Shown: in pieces, positions 1 through 10,033 of the stretch | How positions within the stretch are numbered: the stretch's first letter is position 1 | How the letters are laid out: the number at the start of each line of letters is the position of its first letter | Origin: Pholiota molesta | Lineage: Eukaryota > Basidiomycota > Agaricomycetes > Agaricales > Strophariaceae | DNA: 64,000 nt | NCBI GenBank assembly: GCA_014925825.1 | Contig: JACGCK010000038.1 | Coordinates: 268,256 to 332,255 of the forward strand | Reading direction: 5' to 3' | The notes under the pieces: generated by a model | The model's input: only the letters and a program-made list of their open reading frames with translations | What the model was told of the DNA's origin: nothing | The model's database searches: none | Translations under genes and position numbers: made by a program

Positions 1-60
1 TAAACTGCATCCCTCCTGCAAAGTGCTTGTATTGTTCGTCGATAAATCATGTCTCTTTAG
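1..60. repeat. Dispersed flank repeat, copy 1
   Basis: A short sequence with the core CTCCTGCAAAGTGCTTGTAT recurs with small changes near 10990-11120 and 13728-13840, each time 3' of a member of the two-module family in this window. Its presence at the window start suggests another family member lies just outside. It looks like a shared 3' flank carried along during duplication. Confidence 0.45.
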
Positions 61-2860
61 TCCTGCATTTCCCCGAACATTCATGAATAAAGCACCAGAT
101 ACACAGAGAATGACCACATACGCTTGCGCATTATTAGCATAACCAATCCCACAGAAGGCATTTTGATGATGAGCTCCCCTGGCTCCTGAGTCCTCGTAGC
201 CTGCCAAGGAGCCGTCCTCCCTCACCACGCGCGGTACGTTTCCAGGCAAGAGAATACCGCTACCTATTGAATACAGGAACCAGATTGCAGCAGTTAGCAT
301 TCCCGGGGCGTACAACGTCGCAAAAGCACACGGACCGCCTGATACGCCTCGCTTTTGGTCAATAGAAAACATAGTAGTAGCGGTACACGTTTCCGTCATT
401 CCTGAAAAGATAGCGGGTCAGACAAGGAAAACGGAGGAATGGGGGAGGAAGAAGACCGTATGATCGACCAATATGAGCGGTCGGGAACATCTCGAATAGT
501 TGTTGGTTCAGTTCGTGTGGCGCCGCTCATGATCAAGCGAATATATTTTCGCAGGCCGTAATTCTTTACCGCAGGATGCTGGAAGCCTCGAAGTTGATTT
601 CGAATGCAAGGCTCAGTCATTAAGTGGCAATCAACACTTGCCTTGCAGATCAGAACGACTTGAGGGGTACGAGGCTATGCAGGTGGGCAGGTGGGTCGGG
701 GTCACATACTAGAGCACAATATCCACAACATAAAAACAGAGCTGACGTGCTAGAGGTGGGATATGCGGTGACGAACGATGCTGTTCAGCATTTCCACGAA
801 ATTGAACTCCGGGACCACGACGATGGACATCTGTACGTGGGCCCTGAGTGGATATGGCGTAGTGCGGAACCGTACTTATACATACCGCAGCGAATAATAT
901 GAAATGCAGCTATAACGATAGGAGAATGTCACGAGTCAGTAAAGTGGTAACGTTACTCAAGGAGCGAAAATTACGTTTAGAACCAAGCCATAGATATCTA
1001 AGAAATGTCATAGCTTCTTCCCCGTTCCATCCTCTACAAGCCATGGCGTCTCGGGCTTTCGATTCGGCCTCGTCTTATGCCTCGATTCAAATATAACTTA
1101 CGGAATACTTATGGGCAAGCAACCTGGAAGGACAGAAGAAGCGCTGGTGATGGAAGAAGGAAAGGAAGCGTGCTGGCTGGCTGGCTGGCTGGGTTGATGG
1201 GGGCCGCTGATTGGCTGCCGCGGTGCGCGGTGCAGGCCAGCAGCCACTCGGTGGAACGGATGGATGGATGGGTGGGCGTGCAGGGGACGGGGCGCTGGGC
1301 GTGGTTTGGGGTTTCGGTGCGCGGAGGCAGCGGTATGGGCGAGCCAGCTGCGTCGGACGGACGGTGTACACGCCTCGGAGCTGGGCACACTACGCCACGC
1401 GAGAGAGCGATTAACGGCGCAGATGGGGGCAGGCCATCGGGGACTGCCCGCTGCCCCGCGGCGATCTCGGTGTGCATGCAGGCCTGTCTGTGTGCGCACG
1501 CCCCTCCCAGCTCTTCCGTTGGCCACTAGTCTCGCCTTGGAGTGCATCCGTCTGCGTGCGCGGCCGCACGCCACACGTTGTGTACACTCCGTTTGCCTCA
1601 GCCTCTGCCTCAGCCCCCCTCAGGCCTTCTCTCGCCACCCCCTCCCAGCTTCCCCTTCCGCCGCACCCTTCATTCATTCTGCGGGGTCGGCCTCGCCCGT
1701 CCGTGCACTTTGCGGCTGCACCTGGACCCCGCGCACCGCACCCCGGCCTGTGCGTTCGCCTCCCTTTCTGCGCAGAGTCTGTTACACGCCGCACGCCACA
1801 TTCCATTCCATCCGATCCGTTTAGGGTATGCCTCTTCGTGCCGTTCCTCCCTCTTTTCTCCGTGTATGCGTCGGGTCTCCGACTCGGGCGTTTACCGCGG
1901 ACCGCATGAGGTGTCGTACTCTGATGCTTTTCCCTTTTCCCCCCCTTCCTTTTTTGAAGATTCGGGGTGTACCTTCGTTGGTTCTTGGTTTGCTGACTGC
2001 TCCAGTTCTCTGCTCTGTGGTTTTGTACTTAATATCATCTCGCACCATCCAACTCGACCCCCATGCTACTGCTATCCCCCGCCTCGTCGCGCGCTTTCCT
2101 CGCTTCTCTTTTCTTGGTAAACCACCCCCTTAGCATAGCATATACTTACTGGACTTGTAAATACCCCGCGCGCCCCGACGTGACGAGACGAGATGGCCTG
2201 CAGGTGGGTGTCGTCACACACTCCTTTTCTTCTTTACATATCTCTCGTAGTGGATTGAACAAGATATCCGACCCTCCTTTCTTCTGGTTCCTTGCTGTTT
2301 GTTTGGCTTTAAACCCTTTTTATCAATTATGTTTATGGTGTTCGCCTTTTTCACTCTTCTTCTCTCTTTATCATCTTGTTTTTTTTTATGGTGGTTCTGT
2401 ATCTGTGTCTCGTACTTTTTGGAGTCAGGTTTTAAATTTTAGTACGCTGCAAGCTTTTTGTTCGCTTCTGTGGGCCCTTTGAAACAACCTCTTGTTACAT
2501 CCAGTACGAGTACCGAACACGAAATGGAGTACTTAGGCTAGGTCTTGCGAATGAAATGCAATAAAATGCCATGTGTTTCTAGACTGCATCATCAATGCAA
2601 GTATCACATGGCGTTACGCGTCACTTTTCCCAAAATCCGCGTTCGCACTCGTTTCGAACTAATCCAAATCATCGATGTCGAATGAATCGACAAAGGCCAA
2701 CCCGGCCAACGTTCCCACCCCCATCCCCTCCGGTACCCACATCCCATCCCTCTAAAACCCGCAATCTACGCCTACATACAACCTCAACCGCTCTCAGGAT
2801 TCAAATCCGCTACGAATCCAGGAGTCCAGGACCGCCACGGATCTAGGGAACGTCGGACGG
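61..2860. other. Gene-free stretch, GC-rich then CT-rich
   Basis: No open reading frame here has recognisable protein character, and overlapping frames on both strands are equally long, as expected of GC-rich non-coding DNA. Simple repeats occur near 1172-1196 (GGCT units) and 1258-1272 (GGAT units). From about 1590 to 2480 the plus strand is strongly pyrimidine-rich. That could be a long fungal promoter or leader, but no downstream gene on the plus strand supports it. Confidence 0.5.
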
Positions 2861-2899
2861 CTACGCTACGGACGGTATGAGCACTGTGCGGCGGATCCT

Positions 2900-3345
2900 G
2901 TGCTGTGGATGGGGACGCGCCAGGAGTCGGACTCGGACTCGGAGGCGCGACTGGCGGTGCGCTTGGGCGCGCGTGCGGCGCGCTGGGGTCCGTTGGTCCA
3001 TTCCCGTGCGGCTGCATGCATGTGCGCAGGCGCTCCGTACGTATGCTCTCCCCCGCCGACGGCGCGGTGCCCGCCGTGCCGCGCAGGGACCCGCTGCTCG
3101 AGCGCCCGGGGGTTCGCCGGCTGCGCGGGCTGGTACCTGGAGTCTGGACGCGCCATTGTGGCTCGCCTCCGCCATCCGGATTCCGCACCGCGTGCAGCTG
3201 CTGCGGGTAGTGCTTCAGGTTCTGCGGCCGCGGCGGCTGTCTCTGCGCGGCGTCGTCCAGATGCCCCGGCGCGTCGAAGAGGGGCGCCCTGTGCGAACCG
3301 TCTCCCGGATGGGTGTCAGACACGCCCGTGTGGCGGGCCACTATC
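2900..3345 (-). pseudogene. Degenerate copy of Pro/His-rich module (copy E)
   Basis: Minus-strand translation matches the second exon of the intact gene at 4018-5403: a segment like HPPRPQNHAHYMKQLHA (here with substitutions) followed by one like FQPAQTANLRTFEQHFPARHGG. The first part reads in the frame open at 3341 and the second in the frame open at 3156, so there is at least one frameshift near 3160. No signal-peptide exon is present. It is a truncated and frameshifted paralogue. Confidence 0.6.
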
Positions 3346-3349
3346 TTCT

Positions 3350-3558
3350 GACATCATTCCGCCACAATCTCCTCCGATACCCACATTGTAATTCCCTGGA
3401 CAACTCTCGATCTGCGACTACGAACACCCTAAAAATGGTGGCTATCCACCCCCCCTGCTTGGTCTGGACTTCCGCGTCGCTTTTTCCGGAATCCACTGAG
3501 GACTCTCACGCAACTACGAACGCCCTGAAAATAGCTATCTGCCCTCTACTTGGCCTGG
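3350..3558. repeat. Repeated 3' flank of the Pro/His-rich genes
   Basis: This flank contains two partial copies of a unit (TGGACAACTCTCGATCTNNNACTACG followed by a CTACTTGGCCTGG segment). The unit reappears at about 3915-4017, directly 3' of the intact gene. The repetition shows that the three Pro/His-rich copies between 2.9 and 5.4 kb arose by tandem duplication of gene plus 3' flank. Confidence 0.6.
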
Positions 3559-3559
3559 A

Positions 3560-3880
3560 ATTCTGCGTCACTTTTTCGTCCCCGATGGGCCGCCCTTGGG
3601 CTTGGGATGATGGGGAGAGTTTGTGGGTGAGGACGCGCCGGCCGCGCGTGGTGCCCTTGGGCGCTGGATGGTCTCATCCGCGGCGCACTTGACTGTGCGC
3701 TGGGGGTCCATTCACGTGCGTCTGTCGTGTGCTGAGCTCTTCCCGACGACGGCGCGGTGCCGCGCGTGTGACCGGCCTCGTTTGCGCGCTGAAGTGGGTC
3801 GAAGTGGGGTCGCCTTGTGAGAACCCGTCTCCAGATGGATGGATGGCAGAGGTGCCCGTGTGGCGCAATGTTCTAGAACA
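3560..3880 (-). pseudogene. Degenerate, internally deleted copy of Pro/His-rich module (copy F)
   Basis: At the nucleotide level 3575-3720 closely follows the 3' end of the intact gene at 4018-4170 (terminal Pro-Lys-Gly-rich codons, then the QTHVN segment). The minus-strand frame at 3868 gives HTGTSAIHPSGDG, matching the 'HTGVSDTHPGDG' start of copy E. The middle of the exon is missing and the frame is broken. It is a relic between copy E and the intact gene. Confidence 0.55.
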
Positions 3881-4017
3881 TGTGTTTGAACTTCAAAACA
3901 TCGACTCGAAGTTGCCGACATGATCACCTCCGATAATCCGGATTGTAATTTCTCTGGACAACTCTCGATCTATCTACAACTACGCTATCTACCCTCTACT
4001 TGGCCTGGGGTTCCGCA

Positions 4018-5403
4018 TTACTTTTTCTTCCCCGACGGGCCGCCCTTGGGCTTGGGATGGTGGGGCAGCGTCTGTTGGTGAGGACTCGCCGGCCGCGCGT
4101 GGTGCCCTTGAGCGCTGGATGGCCGCGAGTGCGCTGGCGTATGATTCACGTGCGTCTGCATGCGCGCGGGCGCTTCGTGTGCCCTCCCCGCCGCTGCACC
4201 GCCGTGCCGCGCAGGGAAATGTTGCTCGAACGTCCGCAGGTTCGCGGTCTGCGCAGGCTGAAACCTGGCGGGGCCTCTGTGCGCCCCGGACGCCGCCGCC
4301 GCGGCCGTGTGCTTCGCCTCCGCCTCTTTCCCTGCATGCAGCTGCTTCATGTAATGCGCGTGGTTCTGCGGCCGCGGCGGGTGCCGCTGCTCCGCCTCCT
4401 TCAGGTGCCCCGGCGCGCCGGAGTGGGACGCGCGCGCGCCGCCTGTGGACGGGTGCCAGACGTGCCCGGGGGCCGCGACGCGGCCTGGGCGGAGGTTGCT
4501 GGTGCCCGCCGCGTGTGCGGGGCGGTCGACTTTCGGCGGTGCAGGCGGCGGCGCGGGCTTGCCCTTCCGCTCGCGCAGGCCCATCTTGTTCGCGCCGACC
4601 GCGCTGGGCGTGTAGGACTCGGTCGACGTGGAGGCGCCCGGGGTGTGCTTGTCGCTTTTCGGCTTCGCTGCGGCTTTCTTAGGGGGCTGCGTCCCGGCGG
4701 CGTGGTGTTGGGTGTTCAAGCGCGCGGGGGCTTCGTGGCCACGTCGTTGGCCGGGGTGGAGAGGGAGCCAGCCTGGGTTGGGGCGTAGCTGTCCCTGTCC
4801 GTTCGGGCCTACTTTCTCGATCGCTGCCTTGAAGCCCGAAGTGTGACCGCCCTCTTTATCTAGAAGACAGAATTACGAGATTAGCACCTGGCCTGTCGCG
4901 CATTTCGCATGCAAGTACGCACGGGATTCTCTGTCGGGGAGATACTCCACCGTCGTCGAGGTCGCGTGGTGCGGGTTGTGCAGCATGTTCAGCAGCTTCT
5001 CGTCGCGCACGCGCGGCAGGCCCGTGACGGGGTGGTTGCCCGCCGTCGGGATGTTGTGCAGCGCGTGGTCCCGGTTCCGCTCGGCGTGGCCGGAGAGCGG
5101 GTTCGGGTTGCGGTTGTGCGGGAACGCGGCCTGGTTGCGCTGCAGGTGGCCCATGTGCTCGTGGAGGTGGTCGTCCCCGTAGTGCAGCGTCACCACGCCG
5201 GTGCGGGCGTCGGTGTGCGTGCCTGTGCGCCCGGGCAGGGGTACGGAGGGGTCGTCCCCGGGCGTGGGCGTGTGCGGGCGACTGGGAGGATCGGCGCGAC
5301 CTTTTCCTTTGTCCACTTTGCCGTCATTGGGGCCGGGGACGGGGATAGCAGCGGCGAGAGAGAAGATGCAGAAAAAGAGCGTGCAGATGGAGAAGTACCT
5401 CAT
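4018..5403 (-). CDS. Secreted Pro/His/Arg-rich protein of a local family
   Basis: Two exons, 5403-4923 and 4859-4018, joined across a 63-nt intron (GTGCGT...TCTAG), give 440 residues with no frame problem. The ATG at 5403 starts a clear signal peptide (MRYFSICTLFFCIFSLAAA), so the protein is probably secreted. The mature part is low-complexity, rich in Pro, His, Arg and Gly, with a TPTPGDDPSVPLPGRTG segment near residue 45 and a Lys/Gly-rich C-terminus. No catalytic motif is visible and I recognise no database family; it could be a small effector-like or cell-wall protein. Copies E, F and the copy at 12637-13388 are broken paralogues. The gene at 5977 shares the PTPxDDPSVPLPGRTG segment and the intron position. 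Confidence 0.75.
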
Positions 5404-5976
5404 CGTTCCAGACGATTTGAGGATTTGGATGTCTTGATGTTTGTGAAGACGGTATTGACCTGCAATACCGACTTGAGGGGGTGGATTGCAGAAGCAGTTA
5501 GCTAACGTCAGAGGCCTTTTTATACATAGTACGGACTGGTAAGTGCCAGAACCTTGTTAGAATCTATTTAATCGTCCCTAAATGCCGATCAACTTGGACT
5601 GCCCTATGTCAGTGCAAAACTGACACTTTGTTCTAATGAAACGCGAGATGATCTAAATCTAACCACGGGGCCCGCAGCTGGGAGTCATTCTATGTAGTAG
5701 TGGCGTCCCGTGTGCCACGGAGTCGGTTCAAAATGCTCAGCTCTAGTCTTCAAGTTTAGGAGTTCGAACAGATTTAACCAATATGTACTTACTTATAGCA
5801 GTAGATTCCATCTCCGTCCGTGGGCATCGCAAGCATATCCGGAAGTTGCGGAAGTCGACTCGTAGTAACTGTATTACAAGTACTTTCTAAGTAGAACAAC
5901 GCGCACGTGAAGTTCTTATTCAGTTCTTATTATTATCGATCTGTGGGTCCATTCCAAGCCTTCACCTCCAGCCACC
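5404..5976. promoter_or_regulatory. Divergent intergenic region between the two module genes
   Basis: 573 bp separate the start codons of the secreted-protein gene (minus) and the two-module gene (plus). No other gene is visible. The plus-side end carries the CACGTG element and the CTGTGGGTCCATTC block shared by the family. Confidence 0.5.
5904..5956 (+). promoter_or_regulatory. CACGTG-containing conserved upstream block, gene at 5977
   Basis: CACGTG at 5904-5909 is followed by AGTTC and, after a short spacer, ATCTGTGGGTCCATTC ending about 20 bp before the ATG. The same arrangement precedes the family copies at 7289, 8933 and 10034. The block is therefore conserved in otherwise diverged flanks. 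CACGTG is a typical bHLH-type core. Confidence 0.5.
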
Positions 5977-6979
5977 ATGAACGACGGAGAAACTCGGAGC
6001 GCCAGCTCGCCGCCCAGTCAACCCCTCACACCCACGCCCGAGGACGACCCCTCCGTACCTCTGCCTGGGCGCACAGGCATACACGTCGACCCCCATACAG
6101 GCGTTGTGACCATGTATTACGGGGACGACGAGTTCCACCTTCCCGGCGAAGAATCCTGTGCGTAATTTGTATGCAAAGACTCGCCAGATGCTGATATTGT
6201 GCTCTATGACTCTGACTTCTAGTTACAGAGGGTGGACATCTGGCGAACTTCAAGGCAGCGCTCGCAAAAGCAAACCGGAATGCACAGGGACAATCACAGC
6301 CCACATCTCCTGCCACCATGGACGATGGAGAAACTCGGTGCCCTGTGTTTTGCACCGCTGATATCCCAACAACTGTAAGTCAGACAAAACTCATTGCCGT
6401 CAAGTGTTCTCTTTCTCAATCCTAGCTCCAAAGACCCTGGATCTCCTCTTAGAATGCACCGAAGAATATCTTGCAGGTTTCAATTCGGGGAATTACATCG
6501 CACATGTATCCGACCGGCTTGTCATCATTGACACCAAAGATATCACTACTATCACCAAAGGATCTTCTCCACCAGTCGCTTCATCTCCTACCGCCTTCGT
6601 CGGTCTCTCTCTCAAGGAAGTGCGCGATTGGTTTGACGCAAACATCACCCAACGACGCCCGAAAGGATTCATGCCGCATTGCTTCCTAGTGATTGACAAT
6701 GAGAGCACAGAGGATGACAGTTGTGTATTCGTCTGCACGCAAGATTCAGCTCCGGGGGAATTACACTCATTGCGGTGTGGTTTTGAGGTAGCGCTGCAGA
6801 ATGCGGTCACTTGCGGTGTTCAAGGCAAATCAATCGAGGAAGGCTTAATGGGGAGTTTCATGCGGAGCGGGATGACCATGACGAAAGGAAACATGAAGTT
6901 GGCGCAGGATCGAGGTTTGTACATTGAAGGTGGAGAGGTTAAGCTGGATGAAGCATGGAGAGATTTTAGTAATTGGTAA
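5977..6979 (+). CDS. Two-module family protein (Pro-rich N-terminus plus acidic C-terminal domain)
   Basis: Exons 5977-6157, 6223-6374 and 6434-6979 give 292 residues in one frame. The third acceptor must be the AAAG at 6433, because the CTAG at 6425 breaks the frame. Residues 1-60 match the N-terminal part of the secreted protein at 4018-5403 (TPTPEDDPSVPLPGRTG, then GVVTMYYGDDEFH) but lack its signal peptide. The start of exon 2 (TEGGHLANFKAAL) matches the start of that gene's second exon. From the 'CPVFC.ADIPTT' segment onward it is the acidic domain found alone in the genes at 7289, 8933 and 10034. That domain has hydrophobic strands, Cys residues and a C-terminal EVKLDEAWRDF motif. It may resemble DUF6924-type proteins, a weak impression only. 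Function unknown, probably cytosolic. Confidence 0.7.
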
Positions 6980-7288
6980 TGGAGCTTCAATCGTGTTGTG
7001 TAACATTTAGCGATCCTGTAAGAGCCAAAAATTGCACCTTGCGATTGGGGATAAAACACTTCCACGTATAGCAAAAGAATAAAAGACAATCTGAAAATTA
7101 CAACCTCGGTTCGGGCTCGGAAAAGTTTGCACTTCATCTTGCGTGAAGCTGTGCTTGGGCTAGACTTGCGGATATAGCGTTTAACACAACATGAAGTGCG
7201 TGGAATGATATGCACGTGAGGTTCGTATCATTCATCTTAGACTGTGGGTCCATTCTAGTAAGTTTTCACCGGTTCGCCTTCTACCACC
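6980..7288. other. Intergenic region with upstream block of the next copy
   Basis: There is no gene here. It holds the 3' flank of the two-module gene and the promoter of the copy at 7289. The family block CACGTGAGGTTCGTATCATT begins at 7213 and is followed by CTGTGGGTCCATTCTA, 34 bp before the ATG. Confidence 0.5.
7213..7258 (+). promoter_or_regulatory. CACGTG-containing conserved upstream block, gene at 7289
   Basis: CACGTG lies at 7213-7218, with GAGGTTCGTATCATT and then CTGTGGGTCCATTCTA. The spacing to the ATG is the same as in the downstream copies. Confidence 0.5.
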
Positions 7289-8419
7289 ATGAAAGGCTGT
7301 TGCCCCGTGTTCTGTATCGCTGATATCCCAACTACCGTAAGTCAGAGGAAATCACTAGTTTATTGCTGTAAAGTGTCATTCTCCTCAATCCTTGCTCTAC
7401 AGACCCTAGATCTCCTCTTACAATGCACCGAAAAATATCTCTCGGAATTCAATTCGCCAGACGACATCGCTGAAGCATCTGAATACCTTGTTATCATGGA
7501 CACCAAAGATATCGCTACTATCACCGAAGGATCTTCTCATCCTATGACCTCGTCTCCTACCGCCTTTCTCGGCCACTCTCTCAAGGAAGTGCATGAATGG
7601 TTCATCACAAATATCAACCAGCCAGGCGCGGATAAATTCACGCCAGAATGCTTCCTGGTGCTTGACGGCGAAAGCATAGAGGACGACAGCTGTATATTTG
7701 TCTGCACAATAGAGGACGAAGCAGATTCAGACCCGGAAAAAACAGATTCGGCTCCGGAGAAAATACAGTCGCTGCGGTGTGTATTCGAGCTTGCGTATCA
7801 GAATGTGATCGCTTGCGATATTCAAGGCCGGTCAACCATGAAAGGCTGTTGCCCCGTGTTCTGTATCGCTGATATCCCAACTACCGTAAGTCAGAGGAAA
7901 TCACTAGTTTATTGCTGTAAAGTGTCATTCTCCTCAATCCTTGCTCTACAGACCCTAGATCTCCTCTTACAATGCACCGAAAAATATCTCTCGGAATTCA
8001 ATTCGCCAGACCACATCGCTGAAGCATCTGAATACCTTGTTATCATGGACACCAAAGATATCGCTACTATCACCGAAGGATCTTCTCATCCTATGACCTC
8101 GTCTCCTACCGCCTTTCTCGGCCACTCTCTCAAGGAAGTGCATGAATGGTTCATCACAAATATCAACCAGCCAGGCGCGGATAAATTCACGCCAGAATGC
8201 TTCCTGGTCCTTGACAAGGAAAGCATAGAGGATGACTGTTGTGTCTTCGTCTGCACGATAGATTCAGCTCCGGAAGAAATACACTCGCTGCGGTGTGTAT
8301 TCGAGCTTGCGTATCAGAATGTGATCGCTTGCGATATTCAAGGCCGGTCAATCGAAGATAATGGAAATGGGTGCTGGATGCGGAGCGGGGTGACTATGAC
8401 GGAAGAAAACCAAGGTTAG
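7289..8419 (+). CDS. Acidic-domain family protein, internally duplicated and C-terminally truncated
   Basis: The ATG at 7289 sits in a CCACCATG context. Exons 7289-7336, 7403-7885 and 7952-8419 would give 332 residues. Both 66-nt introns (7337-7402, 7886-7951) have GTAAGT donors and CTACAG acceptors, are multiples of three and contain no in-frame stop, so the unspliced frame is also open (376 residues). The protein contains the domain twice. The second unit begins at the former start codon at 7838, fused after the 'QGRS' end of the first unit, evidence of a tandem duplication at the ACCATG. The first unit has an extra acidic run (EDEADSDPEKT). Compared with the copy at 8933, one A is missing at about 8412 (CCAAGG against CCAAAGG). 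This frameshift removes about 27 C-terminal residues including the GEVKLDQFWRDF motif. Confidence 0.7.
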   Translation: MKGCCPVFCIADIPTTVSQRKSLVYCCKVSFSSILALQTLDLLLQCTEKYLSEFNSPDDIAEASEYLVIMDTKDIATITEGSSHPMTSSPTAFLGHSLKEVHEWFITNINQPGADKFTPECFLVLDGESIEDDSCIFVCTIEDEADSDPEKTDSAPEKIQSLRCVFELAYQNVIACDIQGRSTMKGCCPVFCIADIPTTVSQRKSLVYCCKVSFSSILALQTLDLLLQCTEKYLSEFNSPDHIAEASEYLVIMDTKDIATITEGSSHPMTSSPTAFLGHSLKEVHEWFITNINQPGADKFTPECFLVLDKESIEDDCCVFVCTIDSAPEEIHSLRCVFELAYQNVIACDIQGRSIEDNGNGCWMRSGVTMTEENQG

Positions 8420-8862
8420 TATTGCATGGAGGTTTATTCATTGCAGATGGAGAGGTTAAGCTGGATCAATTCTGGAGAGATTTTTATCATAATTGATTTT
8501 GATTCATGTCGTTCAACATTCAGCAATCCTGTAGGAAGAAAATTATTTTACATAGTTCAAATTGCACTTCTGTTTGTAAACAACGACGTTATGTACATAT
8601 GCGACGACCATTGAAAAAGACTTAGACATTATCACATCGCCTTCGCCTTCGACGACAGGCCTCGCGGCTCCTCAGGCATTGCACGGCCGCGCAACACGCG
8701 CCTGAGAAGTTTCGCACTCGACGGAATCGCAGAGATAAACTCCACCCTCCTGCATTCGCACTTTATCTTGCGCAAAGCTACATTTGCGCTCGACTTGTGT
8801 TCGACTTGTCCTGCATAATTGTGTTTAACACAAGTTTAACATGAAGTGCGTGGAATAATATG

Positions 8863-8908
8863 CACGTGAGGTTCGTATCATTGATCTGTGGGTCCATTCT
8901 ATTAAGTT
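8863..8908 (+). promoter_or_regulatory. CACGTG-containing conserved upstream block, gene at 8933
   Basis: CACGTG at 8863-8868, followed by AGGTTCGTATCATTGATCTG and TGGGTCCATTCTA. It is identical to the block of the next copy. Confidence 0.5.
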
Positions 8909-8932
8909 TTCACCGGTTCACCTCCTGCCACC

Positions 8933-9597
8933 ATGACCATGGACCGTTGCCCCGTGTTCTGTATCGCTGATATCCCACTTACCGTAAGTCAGAGAAAATC
9001 ACTGGTTTATTGCTGTGTAAAGTGTCATTTTCCTCAATCCTTGCTCTACAGACCCTAGATCTCCTCTTACAATGCACCGAAAAATATCTCTCGGAATTCA
9101 ATTCGCCAGACCACATCGCTGAAGCATCTGAATACCTTGTTATCATGGACACCAAAGATATCGCTACTATCACCGAAGGATCTTCTCATCCTATGACCTC
9201 GTCTCCTACCGCCTTTCTCGGCCACTCTCTCAAGGAAGTGCATGAATGGTTCATCACAAATATCAACCAGCCAGGCGCGGATAAATTCACGCCAGAATGC
9301 TTCCTGGTCCTTGACAAGGAAAGCATAGAGGATGACTGTTGTGTCTTCGTCTGCACGATAGATTCAGCTCCGGAAGAAATACACTCGCTGCGGTGTGTAT
9401 TCGAGCTTGCGTATCAGAATGTGATCGCTTGCGATATTCAAGGCCGGTCAATCGAAGATAATGGAAATGGGTGCTGGATGCGGAGCGGGGTGACTATGAC
9501 GGAAGAAAACCAAAGGTTAGTATTGCATGGAGGTTTATTCATTGCAGATGGAGAGGTTAAGCTGGATCAATTCTGGAGAGATTTTTATCATAATTGA
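8933..9597 (+). CDS. Acidic-domain family protein, full length
   Basis: Exon 1 (8933-8983) encodes 17 residues starting MTMDRCPVFCIADIPLT. A 68-nt intron (8984-9051, GTAAGT...CTACAG) is followed by exon 2 (9052-9597), for 198 residues in total. Here the intron is not a multiple of three, so it must be removed. This is the best-preserved single-domain copy: TLDLLLQCTEKYL start, LVIMDTKDIATI strand, a CFLVLDKESIEDD segment, an FVCTIDSAPEE turn, and the C-terminal DGEVKLDQFWRDF. It has no signal peptide or membrane segment. The family is not recognised with confidence; a DUF6924-like fold is a guess. It shares promoter block and 3' flank with its neighbours. Confidence 0.7.
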
Positions 9598-10033
9598 TTT
9601 TGATTCATGTCGTTCAACATTCAGCAATCCTGTAGGAAGAAAATTATTTTACATAGTTCAAATTGCACTTCTGTTTGTAAACAACGACGTTATGTACATA
9701 TGCGACGACCATTGAAAAAGACTTAGACATTATCACATCGCCTTCGCCTTCGACGACAGGCCTCGCGGCTCCTCAGGCATTGCACGGCCGCGCAACACGC
9801 GCCTGAGAAGTTTCGCACTCGACGGAATCGCAGAGATAAACTCCACCCTCCTGCATTCGCACTTTATCTTGCGCAAAGCTACATTTGCGCTCGACTTGTG
9901 TTCGACTTGTCCTGCATAATTGTGTTTAACACAAGTTTAACATGAAGTGCGTGGAATAATATGCACGTGAGGTTCGTATCATTGATCTGTGGGTCCATTC
10001 TATTAAGTTTTCACCGGTTCACCTCCTGCCACC
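9598..10033. other. Intergenic part of the tandem unit
   Basis: There is no gene here. It is the near-identical counterpart of 8497-8932 and carries the 3' flank and the promoter with CACGTG at 9964-9969. Confidence 0.6.
9964..10009 (+). promoter_or_regulatory. CACGTG-containing conserved upstream block, copy at 10034
   Basis: CACGTG at 9964-9969, with the same flanking block as at 8863. Confidence 0.5.

Noticed and set aside
1077..1909. Long overlapping open frames on both strands in the GC-rich region
   Set aside because: Composition-driven: equal length on both strands, low-complexity Pro/Arg/Ser sequence, no splice logic and no family resemblance.
2877..3692. Plus-strand frame of about 270 codons
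   Set aside because: It is the antisense of the Pro/His-rich pseudogenes, whose minus-strand reading matches the intact paralogue.
4000..4788. Plus-strand frame of about 260 codons
   Set aside because: It is antisense to exon 2 of the secreted-protein gene, which has a signal peptide, a matching intron and paralogues.
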